Positions 61,507-64,000 of a stretch of 64,000 nucleotides of DNA are shown piece after piece. The position numbers and the translations under genes were made by a program. The notes below the pieces were generated by a model. The model was not told where the DNA came from and did not search any database. It worked only from the letters and a program-made list of their open reading frames with translations. Every line of letters starts with the position of its first letter. Within the stretch, counting starts at the first letter, position 1. The DNA is taken from positions 372,001 to 436,000 of the forward strand of contig NZ_JACHWH010000002.1 in assembly GCF_014191255.1 (NCBI RefSeq), written 5' to 3'. Source of the stretch: Amycolatopsis bartoniae. Its GTDB lineage: Bacteria > Actinomycetota > Actinomycetes > Mycobacteriales > Pseudonocardiaceae.

Positions 61507-61635
61507 CTCATCCAGAGGGGCAGAGGGAACGGCCCGACGAAGCCCCGGCAACCGGCGTCAGCCTGTCATCTCGATTCCGCGAGGTAGCTGACGACCACGG
61601 TGCCAATTCCGGCCCGCGTCAGCGGGACAGATGAG
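61507..61635 (+). ncRNA. SAM riboswitch (SAM-I/SAM-IV clan) upstream of thrC
   Basis: The P1 stem is CTCATC (61507-61512) and GATGAG (61630-61635). Between them are the conserved SAM core GAGGGAACGGCCCGACGAA starting at 61523, GCCCCGGCAACC, and GGTGCCAATTCC at 61599-61610, in the order and spacing of S-box aptamers. The thrC start is only 14 nt after P1, so control of translation initiation is likely in this high-GC host. Whether it is strictly SAM-I or SAM-IV needs a covariance-model scan. Confidence 0.88.
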
Positions 61636-61649
61636 GAAAGGACCTCGCG

Positions 61650-62909
61650 ATGACTGCAGCCGTCACCCCCACCAAGCGCTCCCTTGACCTGGGCCCCGCC
61701 GTGGAGCTCGTCTCGAAGGAGGAGGGCCACCGCCAGCCGCTGGCCCCGGAGTTCGTCTCCGCCGAGGACTTCTCGCCGCTCGAGGTCGCCTACGACTTCG
61801 GCCGTGTCCGCCGTGAGGACATCGAAGCCGGCCCGCGCAACATCTGGCGCTACAAGAAGCTGCTGCCCGTGCCCTCCAACGTCGAGGAGATCCCGAACAC
61901 CGAGCCGGGCTGTACCCGGCTGGTGCGCGCCGACCGCCTCGCGAAGGCCCTGGGCCTCAAGCGGCTCTGGGTCAAGGACGACACCGGCAACCCCACCCAC
62001 TCCTTCAAGGACCGCGTGGTCGCCGTCGCGCTCGCCGCGGCCCGTGAGTTCGGCTTCGACACCCTCGCCTGCCCCTCGACCGGCAACCTCGCCAACGCCG
62101 TCGCCGCGGCCGCCGCCCGCGCCGGCTGGCAGTCCGTCGTGTTGATCCCCTCCTCCCTCGAGCGCGCCAAGATCCTCACCACCGCCGTCTACGACGGCAA
62201 CCTCATCGCCGTCGACGGCAACTACGACGACGTCAACCGGCTCGCGACCCAGCTCGCCGCCGAGAACGAGACGTGGGCGTTCGTGAACGTCAACGTCCGG
62301 CCGTACTACTCCGAGGGCTCGAAGACCCTGGGCTACGAGGTCGCCGAGCAGCTCGGCTGGCGTCTGCCGGAGCAGATCGTGGTGCCGATCGCCTCGGGCT
62401 CGCAGCTGACCAAGGTGGACAAGGGCTTCCGCGAGCTGGGCACCCTCGGCCTGGTCGAGGAGACCCCGTACAAGGTCTTCGGCGCCCAGGCCACGGGCTG
62501 CTCCCCGGTTTCGACGGCGTTCCGCAACGGCTACGACGTGGTGCAGCCGGTCAAGCCGGACACCATCGCCCGGTCCCTGGCCATCGGCAACCCCGCGGAC
62601 GGCCCCTACGTGCTCGACGTCGTCAACCGCACCGGAGGTGCGATCGAGGACGTCTCCGACGAGGAGGTCGTCGAGGGCATCCGGCTGCTCGCCAGGACCG
62701 AAGGCATCTTCACCGAAACCGCCGGCGGCGTCACCGTGGCGACGACGAAGAAGCTCATCGAGACCGGCAAGCTCGACCCCGAAGCCGAGACCGTCCTGCT
62801 CATCACCGGTGACGGGCTCAAGACCCTGGACGCCGTCGAAGGCCGGATCGGTCCGAAGGCGACGGTCCCGCCGAACGCCGACGCGGTGCGCCAGGCCCTC
62901 CAGAGCTGA
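61650..62909 (+). CDS. thrC: Threonine synthase
   Basis: PLP enzyme converting O-phosphohomoserine to threonine. The 419 residues have the PLP Lys at K120 in NPTHSFKDRVV, CPSTGNLANAVAAAAARAG, the phosphate-binding SGSQLTKVDKGF and TETAGGVTVA. It is longer than the 360-residue mycobacterial ThrC because of an N-terminal domain, as in plant-like enzymes. It is not next to hom or thrB and is preceded by a SAM riboswitch. ATG 61650 follows AAAGGA. Confidence 0.93.
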   Translation: MTAAVTPTKRSLDLGPAVELVSKEEGHRQPLAPEFVSAEDFSPLEVAYDFGRVRREDIEAGPRNIWRYKKLLPVPSNVEEIPNTEPGCTRLVRADRLAKALGLKRLWVKDDTGNPTHSFKDRVVAVALAAAREFGFDTLACPSTGNLANAVAAAAARAGWQSVVLIPSSLERAKILTTAVYDGNLIAVDGNYDDVNRLATQLAAENETWAFVNVNVRPYYSEGSKTLGYEVAEQLGWRLPEQIVVPIASGSQLTKVDKGFRELGTLGLVEETPYKVFGAQATGCSPVSTAFRNGYDVVQPVKPDTIARSLAIGNPADGPYVLDVVNRTGGAIEDVSDEEVVEGIRLLARTEGIFTETAGGVTVATTKKLIETGKLDPEAETVLLITGDGLKTLDAVEGRIGPKATVPPNADAVRQALQS

Positions 62910-62912
62910 GTT

Positions 62913-64000
62913 TCACCTCCCTCTACGCACCACCGCCGGTTCTCCGTCGTCCGTGACCACGGCCGTGTCGCCGTCGGTGTCGGTGCGGGCGACCAACGCC
63001 CCGTCCGCCACCAGTTCGTCCACTGTGGACTTGCTGGGATGGCCGTAGCTGTTGCCCGCACCGACACTGATGAGCGCGAGCCGGGGCGCGACCGCGGCGA
63101 GGAACGTGGGCAGTGAGAAGCGGCTTCCGTGGTGGGGCACTTTCAACACCTCCGCGTGCAGGTCCGTGCCATCGGCGAGCAGGTCGCCCTGCGCCAGCAG
63201 TTCGACGTCGCCCGTGAGCAGCACCCGTCCGGCCGGCGTGAACGCCCGCAGGACGACCGACGTGTTGTTGATGTTCGTTCCGTCGGCGTCGTCTTCCTGC
63301 TGCTGCGAGCCGACGTAACGCGGTCCGATCACCTCCATGGACAGTCCGGGCCAGTCGAGTCGCTGACCGAGTTCCAGTTCCAGCAAGGGCACGCCGTGCC
63401 GCGCGGCGACCCCGGCCACCTGCCGCCACGCCCAGTCGGGCAGCCGTCCGGGCCCCACCGCGACCGCCCCGACCGACCGGCCGTCGAACACCGAGTCCAG
63501 CCCGCTGATGTGGTCGGCGTGCAGGTGGCTCAGCACGACCAGCGGCACCCGGTCCACGCCGAGCCGGGACAGGCATTCGTCGACGGGCCCCGGCTCCGGC
63601 CCGGTGTCCACGACAACTGCCCGCCCCGGGTCGGTGGTCGCCAGCACCTCCGCATCGCCCTGCCCCACATCGCACGCGACCATCGCCCATCCCGCCGGCG
63701 GCCATCCCGGCGCGATGACCCGCACCGGCACGACGACCAGCAGGACGCACACCAGCACGAGCGCCAACCCGACCCGCAGGCGTGGCCGCCGCAACAGCAC
63801 CACCAGCACCGCCACGGCGACCAACGCCAGCACGCCGCCCCACCAGCCACCGGGCCAGGGCACCACCGCGCCCGGGATTCGCGAGGCGTGACGCGCGACC
63901 ACGAGGAGCCAGTGCACCTCCGGCCCCGCCGCGAGTGCCGGCAGCTTGGCCGCGGCCGGCCAGAACGTGGCCAGCACGGCGGTCACCACGCCCAGTACCG
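62913..64000 (-). CDS. comEC: ComEC/Rec2 family competence protein, C-terminal part
   Basis: DNA-uptake channel protein, cut at the right window edge so that only about 360 residues are visible. Several TM helices (LALVAVAVLVVLLRR, LALVLVCVLLVVVPVRVI) are followed by the C-terminal metallo-beta-lactamase-like domain: VACDVGQGDAEVLATT, LSHLHADHISGLDSV, LLTGDVELLAQGDLL and KVPHHGSRFS. The frame continues to the edge without a start that fits the family. It converges on thrC with a 3-nt gap. It corresponds to the comEC homologue near Rv2415c/Rv2416c. Confidence 0.9.
   Translation of the reverse strand, partial: VLGVVTAVLATFWPAAAKLPALAAGPEVHWLLVVARHASRIPGAVVPWPGGWWGGVLALVAVAVLVVLLRRPRLRVGLALVLVCVLLVVVPVRVIAPGWPPAGWAMVACDVGQGDAEVLATTDPGRAVVVDTGPEPGPVDECLSRLGVDRVPLVVLSHLHADHISGLDSVFDGRSVGAVAVGPGRLPDWAWRQVAGVAARHGVPLLELELGQRLDWPGLSMEVIGPRYVGSQQQEDDADGTNINNTSVVLRAFTPAGRVLLTGDVELLAQGDLLADGTDLHAEVLKVPHHGSRFSLPTFLAAVAPRLALISVGAGNSYGHPSKSTVDELVADGALVARTDTDGDTAVVTDDGEPAVVRRGR

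Overview
High-GC actinobacterial chromosome, most likely a Pseudonocardiaceae genus such as Amycolatopsis (judged from codon use, GTG starts and gene order; the genus is inferred). Conserved genes appear in nearly the same order as in Mycobacterium tuberculosis from Rv2361c to about Rv2416: uppS, recO, era, a cytidine-deaminase-like gene, a CBS-domain membrane protein, ybeY, phoH, rsmE, dnaJ, hrcA, then hemW, sirA/nirA, cysH, lepA, rpsT, holA-like and comEC. Species-specific blocks are inserted into this backbone.

Layout. 1-9.7 kb: minus-strand housekeeping genes (cell-wall lipid carrier, DNA repair, ribosome maturation, heat shock) ending at hrcA, which carries a CIRCE operator. 9.7-19.7 kb: a catabolic block for pyrimidines or hydantoins around a PucR regulator. 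It holds an NCS1/Mhp1-like permease, beta-ureidopropionase, dihydropyrimidinase/hydantoinase, a luciferase-like flavoenzyme, a beta-alanine-type transaminase and methylmalonate-semialdehyde dehydrogenase, and it also contains a secreted subtilisin-inhibitor gene. 19.7-28.7 kb: small regulator/enzyme pairs (TetR, HxlR, Lrp), a decayed gene remnant, an iron-box-controlled siderophore-interacting protein, and an ABC exporter operon containing a degenerate copy of its own ATPase tail. 28.8-36.4 kb: a compact aerobic CO dehydrogenase operon, coxM-S-L-F-D-E in transcription order, with the form I active-site motif and a divergent LysR gene. 36.4-38.5 kb: a HigBA toxin-antitoxin pair and an ECF sigma factor with a membrane partner. 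38.5-49.1 kb: hemW, then a sulfur-assimilation operon (leader peptide, sulfite reductase, Zn-ribbon protein, APS reductase, ATP sulfurylase, SsuABC-like importer, sirohydrochlorin chelatase, F420-type oxidoreductase). 49.1-55.4 kb: mixed single genes, including a secreted RNase with its barstar inhibitor. 55.6-64 kb: lepA, transporter and enzyme genes, rpsT, the DNA polymerase III delta subunit, threonine synthase behind a SAM riboswitch, and the 3' part of comEC.

The most unusual non-coding feature is a 156-158 bp repeat present twice (14.15 and 51.4 kb). Each copy lies just after a stop codon in the sense orientation, and differences between the copies include two compensatory base-pair exchanges in a long stem. 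That points to selection for structure. Other notable points are the SD-sequestering hairpin behind the Cys-type leader peptide, the SAM riboswitch in front of thrC, and the absence of a classical dihydropyrimidine dehydrogenase from an otherwise complete reductive pyrimidine route.
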